A stretch of DNA of 33,764 nucleotides from Acidimicrobiales bacterium (GCA_025463365.1 JAOBWM010000043.1:1-33764), one strand, 5' to 3'; numbered from the stretch's first letter, positions 15,710 to 23,713 are shown. Notes: generated from the letters alone by a model not told the origin. Translations and numbers: made by a program.

Positions 15710-16507
15710 TCAGGCGGGGTCGGGGACCTCGCGCTTGCGGGTGGCCTGGGGGTCGATGACCTCGTCGAGGAGGCGGAGCTCGTCGGGGGTGGGAGGGCGG
15801 CTGGTGGGCACGTCCTCGGGGAGCACCAGGTCGAACCCGGTGGCCGCCACGACCTCGTCGACGGTGACGCCGGGGTGCACCGAGCGCAGGCGCATGCGGT
15901 GATCGTGCGTCTCGAAGTCGAACACGCCGAGGTTGGACACCACTCGACGGATCTCGTGATGGGCCGCGGAGACCGGATCGATGTGTCCCGCCCGCTTGTA
16001 CCCGATGCCCGTGACGATGTCGACGACGTCGACGAAGACCTTCGTGCTCTGGGCCGGGACCCAGTAGGAGGTGGTGTTGTGGATCGTGTTGCCGGGGGCG
16101 CCCCGGAACCCGAGCAGCTGCGTGCGGGGCCGGTCCGGGGTGCCCCCGATGCCGGCGATGTTCTGGTTGCCGTACCGGTCGACCTGGGTGGCGCCCATCA
16201 TCACGTGGCGCCGACCGCTCCAGACGATGTCGAACATGCGGCGGTAGGGGTTGTAGGTCTCGTACCGGCGATCGCCGATGGCGGGGATGGCCTCGTCGTT
16301 GGCGATGAGGGCGGCTTCGCCGTCGGTCATCATCAGGTCCGGCTCCCACGTGGCGCGGGCGAGCCGGCCGCCGATCATCGGGATGATGCCGATCGGGTTG
16401 GCGAGGATCTCACCGTCGCCGCGGAAGCAGTCGGCGACGGCCACCGCGCACACATCAGCGCGGGAGATGAGGCCGTCGGTGGCGGAGGTCGAGCTGGTGG
16501 CGGACAT
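15710..16507 (-). CDS. ipdB: Steroid ring C hydrolase, beta subunit (IpdB)
   Basis: A 265-residue CoA-transferase-fold protein matching IpdB (Rv3552). In characterised IpdAB the heteromer does not transfer CoA; it hydrolyses the last steroid ring of COCHEA-CoA. Visible blocks include RADVCAVAVADCFRGDGEILANPIGIIPMIGGRLAR, HVMMGATQVDRYGNQNIAGIG, and FDFETHDHRMRLRSVHPGVTVDEVVAATGFDL. The S-E-N-G-type glutamate motif of true class I CoA transferases is not apparent, in line with a hydrolase. The ATG shares one base with the ipdA stop (TGATG). It is the last gene of the echA20-ipdA-ipdB operon. Confidence 0.93.
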   Translation of the reverse strand: MSATSSTSATDGLISRADVCAVAVADCFRGDGEILANPIGIIPMIGGRLARATWEPDLMMTDGEAALIANDEAIPAIGDRRYETYNPYRRMFDIVWSGRRHVMMGATQVDRYGNQNIAGIGGTPDRPRTQLLGFRGAPGNTIHNTTSYWVPAQSTKVFVDVVDIVTGIGYKRAGHIDPVSAAHHEIRRVVSNLGVFDFETHDHRMRLRSVHPGVTVDEVVAATGFDLVLPEDVPTSRPPTPDELRLLDEVIDPQATRKREVPDPA

Positions 16508-17439
16508 CAGGCGTTCCCCTCGCTGGGTCGGGCGGCCAGGGCGGCCTGGTACTCGGCCTCGCTCGGGTACGACAGCCAGTCGGATCGGAACGCCGCCCAC
16601 AGCTCGGGGTCCTTGGCGGTGCCGAGGTACTCCTTCTGGAACGGCACGTCACGGTCGTAGTCGGGCTCGCACGCCGTCGGGTGGGCGCCGTTCGGCGCCT
16701 CCACGATGCCGTCCACGAAGAGGCGGTTGATCCGCAGGCGGGTGATGTCTCCCGCCGCCTCCACCAGGGCGCCGGTCGGCACGATGCGCTCCACCGACAC
16801 GAACCGCTTGGCGGCAGCTTCGAGGAACAGGTCGTCGTAGTAGAGGTCGGGGCCGGTGAACGCGGCGTTGCCCCGCTCGTCGCCCACGTTCAGGTGGCAG
16901 ATCGCAGCGTCGAGGTGGATGGCAGGTTGGGCGATGAGCAACTCGCCGGGGCCGCCGTCGGGACCGGGATAGGGCGACCGCACGGTCTCGAGCCCGGGGT
17001 TGACCAGGTTGAGGTCGGAGCCGAGGCCCACGCGCGTGGGGAGGAACGGGACCCGCCAGGCCGCCGCCTGGAGGCCGAGGCCGAGCATCCCCTCGTCGAG
17101 CTCCGTGCACGTGATGGCACCGCTCTGGCGGGCGGCGCGGAAGTGAGGCTCGAGCAGCACGGCCGAGCTGGAGTTGTCGGGCGCCACGAACGCGAACGTG
17201 AGGTGGGCGACCTTGCCGGCGGCGCAGAGCATGCCGACCTCGGGGCCGCCGTAGGTGACGAGGTGCAGGTCGGTGAGATCGCTGCGCAGGATGGCCCGCA
17301 CGATCGACATGGGCTTGCGCCGGCTCCCCCACCCGCCGATGCCGATGGTCATGCCCGAGCCGAGCCGGGCGACGACGTCGTCCTCGTCGAGCCGCTTGTC
17401 CTTGCGGGCGGGGTACTGGTCCGCGTCGATGGCGCTCAC
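16507..17439 (-). CDS. ipdA: Steroid ring C hydrolase, alpha subunit (IpdA)
   Basis: A 310-residue CoA-transferase family I alpha-type protein matching IpdA (Rv3551), the partner of IpdB in opening ring C. Blocks include GMTIGIGGWGSRRKPMSIVRAILRS, LHLVTYGGPEVGMLCAAGKV, ITCTELDEGMLGLGLQAAAW, DAAICHLNVGDERGNAAFTGPDLYYDDLFLEAA and a C-terminal EYLGTAKDPELWAAFRSDWL. The GTG start overlaps the echA20 stop (GTGA), and the stop overlaps the ipdB start. All three proteins are therefore probably made from one transcript under operator 5. This gene order is the one found in mycobacteria. Confidence 0.93.
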   Translation of the reverse strand: MSAIDADQYPARKDKRLDEDDVVARLGSGMTIGIGGWGSRRKPMSIVRAILRSDLTDLHLVTYGGPEVGMLCAAGKVAHLTFAFVAPDNSSSAVLLEPHFRAARQSGAITCTELDEGMLGLGLQAAAWRVPFLPTRVGLGSDLNLVNPGLETVRSPYPGPDGGPGELLIAQPAIHLDAAICHLNVGDERGNAAFTGPDLYYDDLFLEAAAKRFVSVERIVPTGALVEAAGDITRLRINRLFVDGIVEAPNGAHPTACEPDYDRDVPFQKEYLGTAKDPELWAAFRSDWLSYPSEAEYQAALAARPSEGNA

Positions 17440-18197
17440 TGGCTCACGTCCGTGTCCCGCTTGGCGACGAAGGCGTCGCGGTGCTCGTCGGCCACGCCCG
17501 ACAGGTTGAGCTCGAAGGTGAAGCCCTGCTCGAAGCGGTACGACCGCTTCACGTCCCACAGGTCGATCCCGTTGAGGGACTCCTTGGCCGCCCGGATCAC
17601 CGTCGGCGACTTGGCGGCGATCTGCTCGGCGACCTCGAAGGCGGCGTCGCGCAGCGCGGCTTGGGGCACGACCCGCAGCACCGACCCGAAGGCGTGCAGC
17701 TCGGCGGCCGTCGCCGTGGCCGACGTGTAGACCATCGCCCGCATCTTGTGCTGCGGCACGAGCCGGCTCAGGTGCGTGGCGGCACCGAGCGCACCCCGGT
17801 CCACCTCGGGGAGGCCGAACGTGGCATCGTCGGCGGCCACGATCACATCGGCGTTGCCCACGAGCCCGATCCCACCGCCGACGCAGAACCCGTTGACCGC
17901 GGCGATCACCGGCACCTTGCACACGAAGACCGCGGCGAACGCCTCGTAGCAGCCCCGGTTGGCGCCGATCAGGGCCGCGTAGCCCTCGGTCGCCTGCATC
18001 TCCTTGATGTCGACGCCGGCGTTGAAGCCCTTGCCCTCGGCTCGCAGGACCACCACCCGCACGTCGGCCTGCTCGCCGAGGCCCCGCACCACGCGGGCGA
18101 GCTCGAACCACCCGGCCACGTTGAGCGCGTTGACCGGCGGGTTGTCCATCACCACCTCGGCGATGCCTCGCTCGTCGACGTTCGACGTGATCCCCAT
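17436..18197 (-). CDS. echA20: Steroid ring D hydrolase EchA20
   Basis: A 253-residue crotonase-fold protein very close to EchA20 (Rv3550), which hydrolyses ring D of HIEC-CoA to give COCHEA-CoA. Characteristic stretches are VVLRAEGKGFNAGVDIKEMQATEG, NRGCYEAFAAVFVCKVPVIAAVNGFCVGGGIGLVGNADVIVA, FGLPEVDRGALGAATHLSRLVPQH and FEQGFTFELNLSGVADEHRDAF. The oxyanion-hole regions (GFNAGVDIKE and GFCVGGGIGLVG) are intact. The ATG at 18197 gives MGITSNV, matching the mycobacterial MPITS start; the frame is open further upstream but through the operator. Operator 5 lies 11 bases upstream. Confidence 0.95.
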   Translation of the reverse strand: MGITSNVDERGIAEVVMDNPPVNALNVAGWFELARVVRGLGEQADVRVVVLRAEGKGFNAGVDIKEMQATEGYAALIGANRGCYEAFAAVFVCKVPVIAAVNGFCVGGGIGLVGNADVIVAADDATFGLPEVDRGALGAATHLSRLVPQHKMRAMVYTSATATAAELHAFGSVLRVVPQAALRDAAFEVAEQIAAKSPTVIRAAKESLNGIDLWDVKRSYRFEQGFTFELNLSGVADEHRDAFVAKRDTDVSQ

Positions 18198-18207
18198 CGA
18201 TCCACTT

Positions 18208-18224
18208 TCTGATGACCCGTCAGA
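18208..18224. promoter_or_regulatory. Operator palindrome 5 (echA20-ipdAB / SDR)
   Basis: TCTGATG-ACC-CGTCAGA, one mismatch. On the minus strand a possible -10 box TACGGT (18236-18241) is upstream, placing the operator a few bases past the start point, as at ipdC. It is in the only gap between echA20 and the divergent SDR, 72 bases from the SDR start, and may control both. Confidence 0.76.
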
Positions 18225-18296
18225 TTCCGCAGGAGACCGTAGCCGCGCCGCCCCGCCCCCTCCCCGTCCGGGCGACCCGTGTGCCAAGGTCTCGCC

Positions 18297-19061
18297 GTGA
18301 CTCTCGAGATCGACCTGGGTGGGCGGGTGGCGTTGGTGACGGGCGGGGCCCGAGGCGTCGGGCGCGGCATCACGGATCGGTTGGTCGATGCCGGCGCCAC
18401 CGTCGTCGTGTGCGGCCGGTCGACGCCCGACACGGGCTCGCTTCCCGACGCCGTGTCCTTCGTGGCCGCCGACGTGCGAGACGCCGACTCGGTCGATGCG
18501 CTCGTGGCGGCCATCGTCGAACGGCACGGACGCCTCGACATCGCCGTCAACAACGCCGGCGGTTCACCGGGTGCCGACGCGGCCACCGCGTCGCCCCGCT
18601 TCAGCGAGAAGATCGTCGCCCTCAACCTGACGAGCGCGCTGCACGTCGCCCAGGCGGCCAACGCGGTGATGCAGGGCCAAGACGGGGGCGGCTCGATCGT
18701 GAACGTCTCGTCGCTCTCGGGGCTCCGCCCCTCCCCCGGCACCGCCGCCTACGGCGCGGCCAAGGCCGGCCTGATCAACCTCACCACCAGCCTCGCCATG
18801 GAGTGGGCCCCCAAGGTGCGGGTGAACGCCGTGTCGGCCGGCATGGTCCGCACCGAGCTGTTCGACGACTACTACGGCGGCCCCGAGGGCGCCGCCGCCG
18901 TGGCCGCCACCGTGCCGCTCGGCCGTGTGGCCGACCCCGCCGACGTCGGCAACGCGGTGGCCTGGCTTGCCTCGAACCTCGCCGCGTTCGTGAGCGGCGC
19001 CAACCTGGTGGTCCACGGCGGCGGCGAACGGCTCGCCCTCCACGACCACCAGCAGGGTTGA
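18297..19061 (+). CDS. Short-chain dehydrogenase, Rv3549c-like
   Basis: A 254-residue classical SDR with cofactor loop TGGARGVG (15-22), NNAG (85-88), catalytic Ser139 (VNVSSLSG), Tyr152 and Lys156 (YGAAK). Blocks such as NAVMQGQDGGGSIVNVSSLSGLRPSPGTAAYGAAKAG and TVPLGRVADPADVG resemble Rv3549c, which lies divergently from echA20 in mycobacteria exactly as here. It probably handles a hydroxy/keto-acyl-CoA of ring C/D breakdown, though the step is not settled. The GTG at 18297 has AAGG seven bases upstream. The GTG at 18279 is a less likely start. Confidence 0.88.
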   Translation: MTLEIDLGGRVALVTGGARGVGRGITDRLVDAGATVVVCGRSTPDTGSLPDAVSFVAADVRDADSVDALVAAIVERHGRLDIAVNNAGGSPGADAATASPRFSEKIVALNLTSALHVAQAANAVMQGQDGGGSIVNVSSLSGLRPSPGTAAYGAAKAGLINLTTSLAMEWAPKVRVNAVSAGMVRTELFDDYYGGPEGAAAVAATVPLGRVADPADVGNAVAWLASNLAAFVSGANLVVHGGGERLALHDHQQG

Positions 19062-19098
19062 GCGGCCCACCGCTCGCCCGGCGCACCCGGCCCGCTCA
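19059..19098. terminator. Weak bidirectional terminator between converging genes
   Basis: TGAGCGG (19059-19065, containing the SDR stop) and CCGCTCA (19092-19098, containing the MtfA-like stop) are perfect inverted copies separated by 26 GC-rich bases. It is a weaker parallel to the hairpin at 10931-10965. Confidence 0.35.
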
Positions 19099-19842
19099 GG
19101 TGATGGCCGCGGGGTCCTGGCGGTAGAAGCTGCTCAGGATGTCGTACAGGTCGGCGTTGTGGGCGCGCAGGTCCTGCGGGCGGTCGAAGAAGACCTCGGT
19201 GGCGACCGCGAAGAACTCGCCCGGATCCTGGCCGGCGTAGTCCCAGAGCAGGTCGCCGTTGTCGCCCCCGCGGATGGCTTCGAACTCCGCGGTGCAGACC
19301 TGGACCCATCGGTCGTGCTCGGCCTGGGTGTCGAGCGGTGGGGTGCCGTCGACCACGTGGTCGAGCATGTCGAGCTTGTGGGCCAGCTCGTGGAGGACGA
19401 CGTCGTGGCCGTGCTCGGGATGGCGGGCGTTGCGCCGGGCCTCGTCCCACGCGATCACCACCGGCCCGCCCGCGTGCGCCGCTTGGCCGAGCAGGGAGAG
19501 CGGTGCATCGGTCCGCAGCCCCGGGACCGGGCCGGCCCGCTCCCCCCGCCAGACCATGGTCGTGGGGTGCACGATGATCGTCTTGACCATGCGGTAGTGG
19601 TCGAACGTGAGACCGAGCACCAACAGCGCGGCCTGTAGCGAGATGGTGAGCCGGATCTCGTCGGTCAGCGCGAACCCGTTGGCCGCCTCCCAGTCCTTCT
19701 CGGTCAGGAACCGCTGGGCGAGCTCCCCGATGCGCTCCTGCTCGTCGGCCACCATCGGGTCGAACCAGGTGACCGAGGTCGCCGCCTGCTCGCGCCAGTC
19801 GATCGGCAGCCCCGCGGGGCGGCGTCGCTTCAAGAACCCCAC
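19096..19842 (-). CDS. MtfA-like zinc metallopeptidase (family M90)
   Basis: A 248-residue cytoplasmic protein of the M90/MtfA family. The zinc site HELAHKLDMLD contains HExxH, and the downstream EFFAVATEVFF supplies the usual third ligand Glu. Other family blocks are MVKTIIVHPTTM, VVIAWDEARRNARHPEHGHDVVLHE and DILSSFYRQDP at the end. In E. coli MtfA regulates sugar uptake by acting on the Mlc repressor; the role in actinobacteria is unknown. The GTG at 19842 lies 4 bases after the upstream stop, so it is probably co-transcribed with the PPOX gene. An alternative upstream start would run into that gene. Confidence 0.88.
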   Translation of the reverse strand: MGFLKRRRPAGLPIDWREQAATSVTWFDPMVADEQERIGELAQRFLTEKDWEAANGFALTDEIRLTISLQAALLVLGLTFDHYRMVKTIIVHPTTMVWRGERAGPVPGLRTDAPLSLLGQAAHAGGPVVIAWDEARRNARHPEHGHDVVLHELAHKLDMLDHVVDGTPPLDTQAEHDRWVQVCTAEFEAIRGGDNGDLLWDYAGQDPGEFFAVATEVFFDRPQDLRAHNADLYDILSSFYRQDPAAIT

Positions 19843-19846
19843 CGGG

Positions 19847-20263
19847 TCAGGCCATGCCGTACGCGTGGGTCGGGCGCACCCGCAGCACGAGGCGGCCATC
19901 GGTCACCATCGCCCGGCGGTAGTCATCCCAGTCCGCGTGCTCGCCCTGCATGGCCCGGTACAGCTCGACGAGCTGGTCGACCGTGTCGTCGTCGGGCGCG
20001 GCCGCCACCGGCGTGAGCTCGGCCTCGCCCTCGACCACCACGTAGGACCAGAAGTCGTCGGAGGTGACGTGCACGGCCACCCGCGGGTCCCGGCGAGCGT
20101 TGCGGGTCTTGGCCCGACTGTCGGTCACCGAGATGCGGATCACGCCCTCGTCGTCGACCGCGTACATGACGTTGGATGCCTGGGGCCGGCCGTCGGCCTT
20201 GAGCGTGAGCAGCACCCCCTTCTGGCGGGCCTGCACGTACTCGAGGGCGGCGTCGATCTCCAT
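19847..20263 (-). CDS. PPOX-class F420-dependent protein
   Basis: A 138-residue single split-barrel protein of the pyridoxamine-oxidase-like superfamily. It begins IDAALEYVQARQKGVLLTLKADGRPQASNVMYAVDDEGVIRISVTDSRAKTRNARRDPRVAVHV and ends MVTDGRLVLRVRPTHAYGMA. The pattern K-T-R-N-x-x-R-D-P-R-V is typical of the actinobacterial F420-binding branch (Rv1155-like), which reduces or binds F420. FMN or heme binding cannot be ruled out. The ATG at 20263 has TAGCCT seven bases upstream inside the 3' end of the DUF2889 gene, so it may have its own leaderless promoter. Confidence 0.85.
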   Translation of the reverse strand: MEIDAALEYVQARQKGVLLTLKADGRPQASNVMYAVDDEGVIRISVTDSRAKTRNARRDPRVAVHVTSDDFWSYVVVEGEAELTPVAAAPDDDTVDQLVELYRAMQGEHADWDDYRRAMVTDGRLVLRVRPTHAYGMA

Positions 20264-20270
20264 GGACCCG

Positions 20271-20276
20271 AGGCTA
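20271..20276 (-). promoter_or_regulatory. -10 box of leaderless PPOX promoter
   Basis: TAGCCT on the minus strand with a seven-base spacer to the ATG at 20263. It overlaps the stop region of the upstream DUF2889 gene, so the PPOX gene may be transcribed both from it and by read-through. Confidence 0.45.
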
Positions 20277-21299
20277 CGGCCGGTCTTCGTGACCGAGGCC
20301 CAGATCCCAGATGTGGGGAAGGTCGGCCAACGATCGGAACACGTCGTTGAGATGCGTGCACGTGGTCGTGCCGGTGAACGTGTCCCGCACCTCCTCACGC
20401 AGTCCGCCCACGCGCTGACCGACGAGGCGGCCGGCGCTGGCGGCCGCGCCGGGACACTCCGGGGCGGGCAGCGGGCCAGGGACCGCCGACGCGGCCAGGA
20501 CCACCCAGGTCTCGACGTCCACCGTGGCGCGGAGGCCGTACTCGTGGACCACCGTCTCGGTGCCGTCGTGCTCCCAGTAGCTGTCGCGGTACCGGACCTC
20601 GACCTCGCCGTCGGCTCCGATGTCGATGAGCCGCCGGCGCCGCATCGACATCGGCGACAGATCGTCCATCGGGTGCCACGCGAGCGGATCGTCCGCGACC
20701 GTCAGGCTCGGCGCCGGTGGGCCCCAACCGAGGAGCGGCACCCCGGTCTCGGCGATGGCATCGTGCATGGCCCCGCCGGCTTGCCACCCCGCGCAGATGT
20801 CCGTCGGGATCTGGGGTGCTCGGCCGCCGACCGTCGGGCCCACGGCGAGTTGGATGAGGCCTTCGCGAGCCAGCGCGGAACCGGAGATGAGCGTCCCGGG
20901 CGAGACCTCGTCGAGGAGCTGGTGCACGATCGATCCGGATGCCGGCAGGCCTGGCACAGCCTCGGCGAGGGCCCGGCGGAAACCCGACCCGGCCCGGGCC
21001 CCGATGACGCCGTCGAGCCCGTCCGGCCACGGGTCGGCCCGCACCGCCGAGACGAGTCGACCGCCGGCGTAGTCGACGACGACCTCGGCCCATCCCTCCT
21101 CCACCGCGCCGGCCTCACCGTCGGCGCCGGTGGCGAGGTCCCGCCCACGACCGCTGATCACGAGCGGGCCGCCGAATCCGTCGGGCCGGACCAGATCGAC
21201 GTTGCTCGTGCGCCGGACCGAACCGGACCGCCGAACCGGTGCCCCGGCGACGGGTGGGACGGTGCCGGGCCACAGCCGCCGATCGTCGTAGGTGGTCAC
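20274..21299 (-). CDS. DUF2889 family protein
   Basis: A 341-residue protein of unknown function. Its C-terminal third matches DUF2889: CPGAAASAGRLVGQRVGGLREEVRDTFTGTTTCTHLNDVFRSL, with the conserved Cys and CTHLND block. The N-terminal half begins RRSGSVRRTSNVDLVRPDGFGGPLVISGRGRDL, also usual for this family, and is otherwise unassigned. No membrane segment or catalytic motif is visible. DUF2889 genes are often near CoA-ester catabolism genes, but I cannot assign a role. The GTG at 21299 is preceded by TAGAAC at six bases, which resembles the leaderless pattern. Confidence 0.75.
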   Translation of the reverse strand: MTTYDDRRLWPGTVPPVAGAPVRRSGSVRRTSNVDLVRPDGFGGPLVISGRGRDLATGADGEAGAVEEGWAEVVVDYAGGRLVSAVRADPWPDGLDGVIGARAGSGFRRALAEAVPGLPASGSIVHQLLDEVSPGTLISGSALAREGLIQLAVGPTVGGRAPQIPTDICAGWQAGGAMHDAIAETGVPLLGWGPPAPSLTVADDPLAWHPMDDLSPMSMRRRRLIDIGADGEVEVRYRDSYWEHDGTETVVHEYGLRATVDVETWVVLAASAVPGPLPAPECPGAAASAGRLVGQRVGGLREEVRDTFTGTTTCTHLNDVFRSLADLPHIWDLGLGHEDRP

Positions 21300-21344
21300 C
21301 GCCCCGTTCTACCGCCGGGAGGAGGGGGTTCCCCAGACCGGCGC

Positions 21345-21863
21345 TCAGCCCGTGCGGGCCGCCGCCGAACCCGACGCGCCGTCCTCCAACAGGTAGCCGC
21401 GGCTGCGGACCGTCCGGATGGCCAGGCCGAGCGGGGCCAACCGGCGGCGCAAGCGGACGATGTGCACGTCGAGCACGTTGCGCCCGGGGATCCCCTCGGG
21501 CCAACCGGCCCGGGCCAGCGCCTCCCGGCTCACGACCGCTCGGTAGCGGTCCAGCAGAGCGATCATCAACCGGTGCTCGACCGGCGGCAGCGAGACCCAC
21601 AGCCCGTCCATGCGCAGGAGGCCGTTCTCGTCGATCTCGGGGGCCCGCCGGTCGTCGGACGCGCGGACCCGGTCCTCGAGCACCCGCATGCGACTGCGGA
21701 TGTCCTCCTCGCTCGCGGGCAGGCGGATCCAGTCCTCCAGCACGTCGGAGGTCAACGGTGGTGCCACCCCCTCCGGCACCATCACCAACCTGGGCACCGA
21801 TTCGCGCCGCAGCGCCGACAACCGGTCTTCCTCGATCGGCCACCGGACCTGCTCGACCTGCAT
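21345..21863 (-). CDS. Winged-helix DNA-binding protein (OmpR C-terminal type)
   Basis: A 172-residue protein. Its second half is a trans_reg_C winged helix: GLWVSLPPVEHRLMIALLDRYRAVVSREALARAGWPEGIPGRNVLDVHIVRLRRRLAPLGLAIRTVRSRGYLL. The first about 80 residues replace the receiver domain and lack a recognisable phosphoacceptor Asp pocket, so it is probably not an ordinary two-component regulator. It is the only DNA-binding protein of regulator type in the window. Its fold would not normally bind a TetR-like 7+3+7 palindrome. Its targets are unknown. The ATG at 21863 has TACGGT eight bases upstream. Confidence 0.8.
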   Translation of the reverse strand: MQVEQVRWPIEEDRLSALRRESVPRLVMVPEGVAPPLTSDVLEDWIRLPASEEDIRSRMRVLEDRVRASDDRRAPEIDENGLLRMDGLWVSLPPVEHRLMIALLDRYRAVVSREALARAGWPEGIPGRNVLDVHIVRLRRRLAPLGLAIRTVRSRGYLLEDGASGSAAARTG

Positions 21864-21871
21864 GGGTTGGG

Positions 21872-21877
21872 ACCGTA
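21872..21877 (-). promoter_or_regulatory. -10 box of leaderless winged-helix gene promoter
   Basis: TACGGT on the minus strand, eight bases before the ATG at 21863, with no ribosome site between. Confidence 0.45.
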
Positions 21878-21967
21878 CGGAAGCCAGGTTTCCTTCATGT
21901 TTCGCGCCGATGAAGGGCCAGGCACCATCCCTGCGGGCCCTCGGGCGCCTTGGCCGCCGACTTCGGA

Positions 21968-21984
21968 TCTGACGTACCATCAGA
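21968..21984. promoter_or_regulatory. Operator palindrome 6 (DUF35 / thiolase operon)
   Basis: TCTGACG-TAC-CATCAGA, one mismatch. A possible -10 box TACCAT (21975-21980) sits inside it, and the DUF35 start follows 30 bases later behind GGAGGG. This is the only operator at this operon. Confidence 0.74.
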
Positions 21985-22014
21985 AACCCCACGAGCCGTC
22001 CCTGGAGGGCCGAC

Positions 22015-22476
22015 ATGACCACCAAGACCCGGGTCCCGGCGCTGGGCGCCGAGGGATGGTTCGCCCCCGACGCGGAGCTCCCCCACCTGCTCGGGCTCCG
22101 GTGCACGACCTGCGGCACCTACGTGTTCCCCAAGGCCGGCCACGGCTGCCCCAACCCGGCCTGCCTCGGCATCGACTTCGACGAGGTCGAGCTGTCGCGC
22201 ACGGGCACGATCTGGAGCTACACGAACGCCTGCTACCAACCGCCGCCGCCGTTCGTGTTGCCCGGCGAGTCGCACGAGCCGTTCTGCATCGCTGCGGTCC
22301 ACCTGGCCGAGGAGGGCCTCGTGATCATGGGCACCGTGGTCGCCGGGGTCACCGTCGACGACCTGTCCGTGGGGCAGGAGGTCGAGCTCGTGGTCGACGT
22401 CTTGTTCAGCGACGACGACACCGACCACCTCATCTGGAAGTGGCGACCGACCAACGCCATCGGAGGGGACGCCTGA
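22015..22476 (+). CDS. Zn-ribbon OB-fold protein (DUF35)
   Basis: A 153-residue protein. An N-terminal rubredoxin-like zinc ribbon has Cys30, Cys33, Cys45 and Cys50 (LRCTTCGTYVFPK then GCPNPAC). An OB-fold follows (TGTIWSYTNACYQPP, GLVIMGTVVAGV, SVGQEVELVVD). DUF35 proteins form complexes with thiolase-like lipid-transfer proteins. In mycobacteria the DUF35 domain of ChsH2 binds the Ltp2 aldolase that removes the steroid side chain. The next gene is such a thiolase-like protein and overlaps by one base, so a complex is likely. The start has GGAGGG upstream. Confidence 0.9.
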   Translation: MTTKTRVPALGAEGWFAPDAELPHLLGLRCTTCGTYVFPKAGHGCPNPACLGIDFDEVELSRTGTIWSYTNACYQPPPPFVLPGESHEPFCIAAVHLAEEGLVIMGTVVAGVTVDDLSVGQEVELVVDVLFSDDDTDHLIWKWRPTNAIGGDA

Positions 22477-23690
22477 TGGCCACCACCGCCAACTCCGGTC
22501 ACGACGTGGCCGTCCTGGGCGTCGGCATGCACCCTTGGGGCAAGTGGGGCCGCAACTTCGTCGAGTACGGCGTGACCGCGGCGCGCGACGCGCTGCGCGA
22601 CGCCGGCATCCCCTGGACCGACGTCGACTTCGTGTCCGGTGCCGACACGATGCGAAACGGGTACCCGGGCTACGTGTCCGGGGCCACCTTCGCCCAGGCG
22701 CTCGGCTGGACCGGGGCTCGGGTCGCGTCGTCGTACGCCGCCTGCGCGTCCGGGGTCACGGCGCTCGAAGCGGCCCGGACTCGGATCCTGGCCGGGCTCT
22801 GCGACGTCGCCCTCGTCGTCGGGGCGGACACCACTCCCAAGGGCTTCCTCGCACCCAACGCCGGCGATCGGCCGACCGACCCCGACTGGCTCCGCTTCCG
22901 GCTGATCGGCGCCACCAACCCGACCTACTTCGCGCTCGCGGCGCGCCGGCGCATGGACCTCCACGGTGCCACGAGCACCGACTTCGCCAAGGTGAAGGTC
23001 AAGAACGCCACCAACGGCCTGGCCAACCCAAACGCCCGGTTCCAGAAGGCCGTCACCGTCGAGGACGTGCTGGCCAGCCCGATGGTCGCCGACCCGTTGC
23101 ACCTGCTCGAGATCTGCGCCACCTCCGACGGCGGCGCCGCGATCGTGCTCACGTCGATGGATTACGCCGCCCGCCACCCGGGGTCAGCCGGCTCGCCCGT
23201 CCGCGTCTCGGCCGTGTCCACCGTGACGCCCACGTACCCCAACACGATCATCGACCTGCCCGACATCGCCACCGATTCCACCGCGGTCGTCGCGGTCGGC
23301 GAGCGCTCCTTCAAGGCATCGATCGCCCAGGCCGCCTATGAGGAGGCCGGGATCGGGCCCGAGGATCTCTCGGTCGCCGAGGTGTACGACCTCTCCACCG
23401 CCCTGGAGCTCGACTGGTACGAGGACATCGGGCTCTGCAAGGCCGGCGAGGCCGAGCGGCTGCTGAACGACGGCGACACGCAGCTCGGCGGCCGGATCCC
23501 GGTCAACCCCAGCGGCGGCCTCGCCTGCTTCGGCGAGGCCGTCCCCGCCCAGGCGATCGCCCAGATCTGCGAGATCACCTGGCAGCTCCGTGGCCAGGCC
23601 ACGGGCCGCCAGGTCGAGCGGGCCACGGCCGGCATCACCGCGAACCAAGGTCTGTTCGGCCACGGCTCGGCCGTGCTGCTGACCCGGTAG
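22476..23690 (+). CDS. Thiolase-like lipid-transfer protein (Ltp/SCP-x type)
   Basis: A 404-residue thiolase-superfamily protein. The N-terminal half has the nucleophile-type Cys90 in SYAACASGV. In the C-terminal half the usual GHP histidine loop reads NPSGGLACFGEAVPAQ, so the catalytic His is replaced. It also lacks the final C-x-G motif, ending NQGLFGHGSAVLLTR. That makes ordinary thiolysis unlikely and favours the aldolase or lipid-transfer branch, as with Ltp2. It overlaps the DUF35 gene (TGATG) and is probably its complex partner. Operator 6 puts it in the steroid-type regulon. The substrate is unknown; a retro-aldol or retro-Claisen-like C-C cleavage is an inference. Confidence 0.85.
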   Translation: MATTANSGHDVAVLGVGMHPWGKWGRNFVEYGVTAARDALRDAGIPWTDVDFVSGADTMRNGYPGYVSGATFAQALGWTGARVASSYAACASGVTALEAARTRILAGLCDVALVVGADTTPKGFLAPNAGDRPTDPDWLRFRLIGATNPTYFALAARRRMDLHGATSTDFAKVKVKNATNGLANPNARFQKAVTVEDVLASPMVADPLHLLEICATSDGGAAIVLTSMDYAARHPGSAGSPVRVSAVSTVTPTYPNTIIDLPDIATDSTAVVAVGERSFKASIAQAAYEEAGIGPEDLSVAEVYDLSTALELDWYEDIGLCKAGEAERLLNDGDTQLGGRIPVNPSGGLACFGEAVPAQAIAQICEITWQLRGQATGRQVERATAGITANQGLFGHGSAVLLTR

Positions 23691-23713
23691 GCCGATCCCT
23701 CCTCGTACTCCCG

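Noticed and set aside
15691-15717. Possible terminator between the 15038 gene and ipdB (CCGCTGA and TCAGGCGG)
   Set aside because: The arms align only with a bulge and the stem is short, so it was not listed as a feature.
20064-22475. A very long plus-strand open frame upstream of the thiolase-like gene, running to 23690
   Set aside because: Only the part from 22476 has protein-like content; the rest is antisense to the PPOX, DUF2889 and winged-helix genes and arises from GC-rich codon use.
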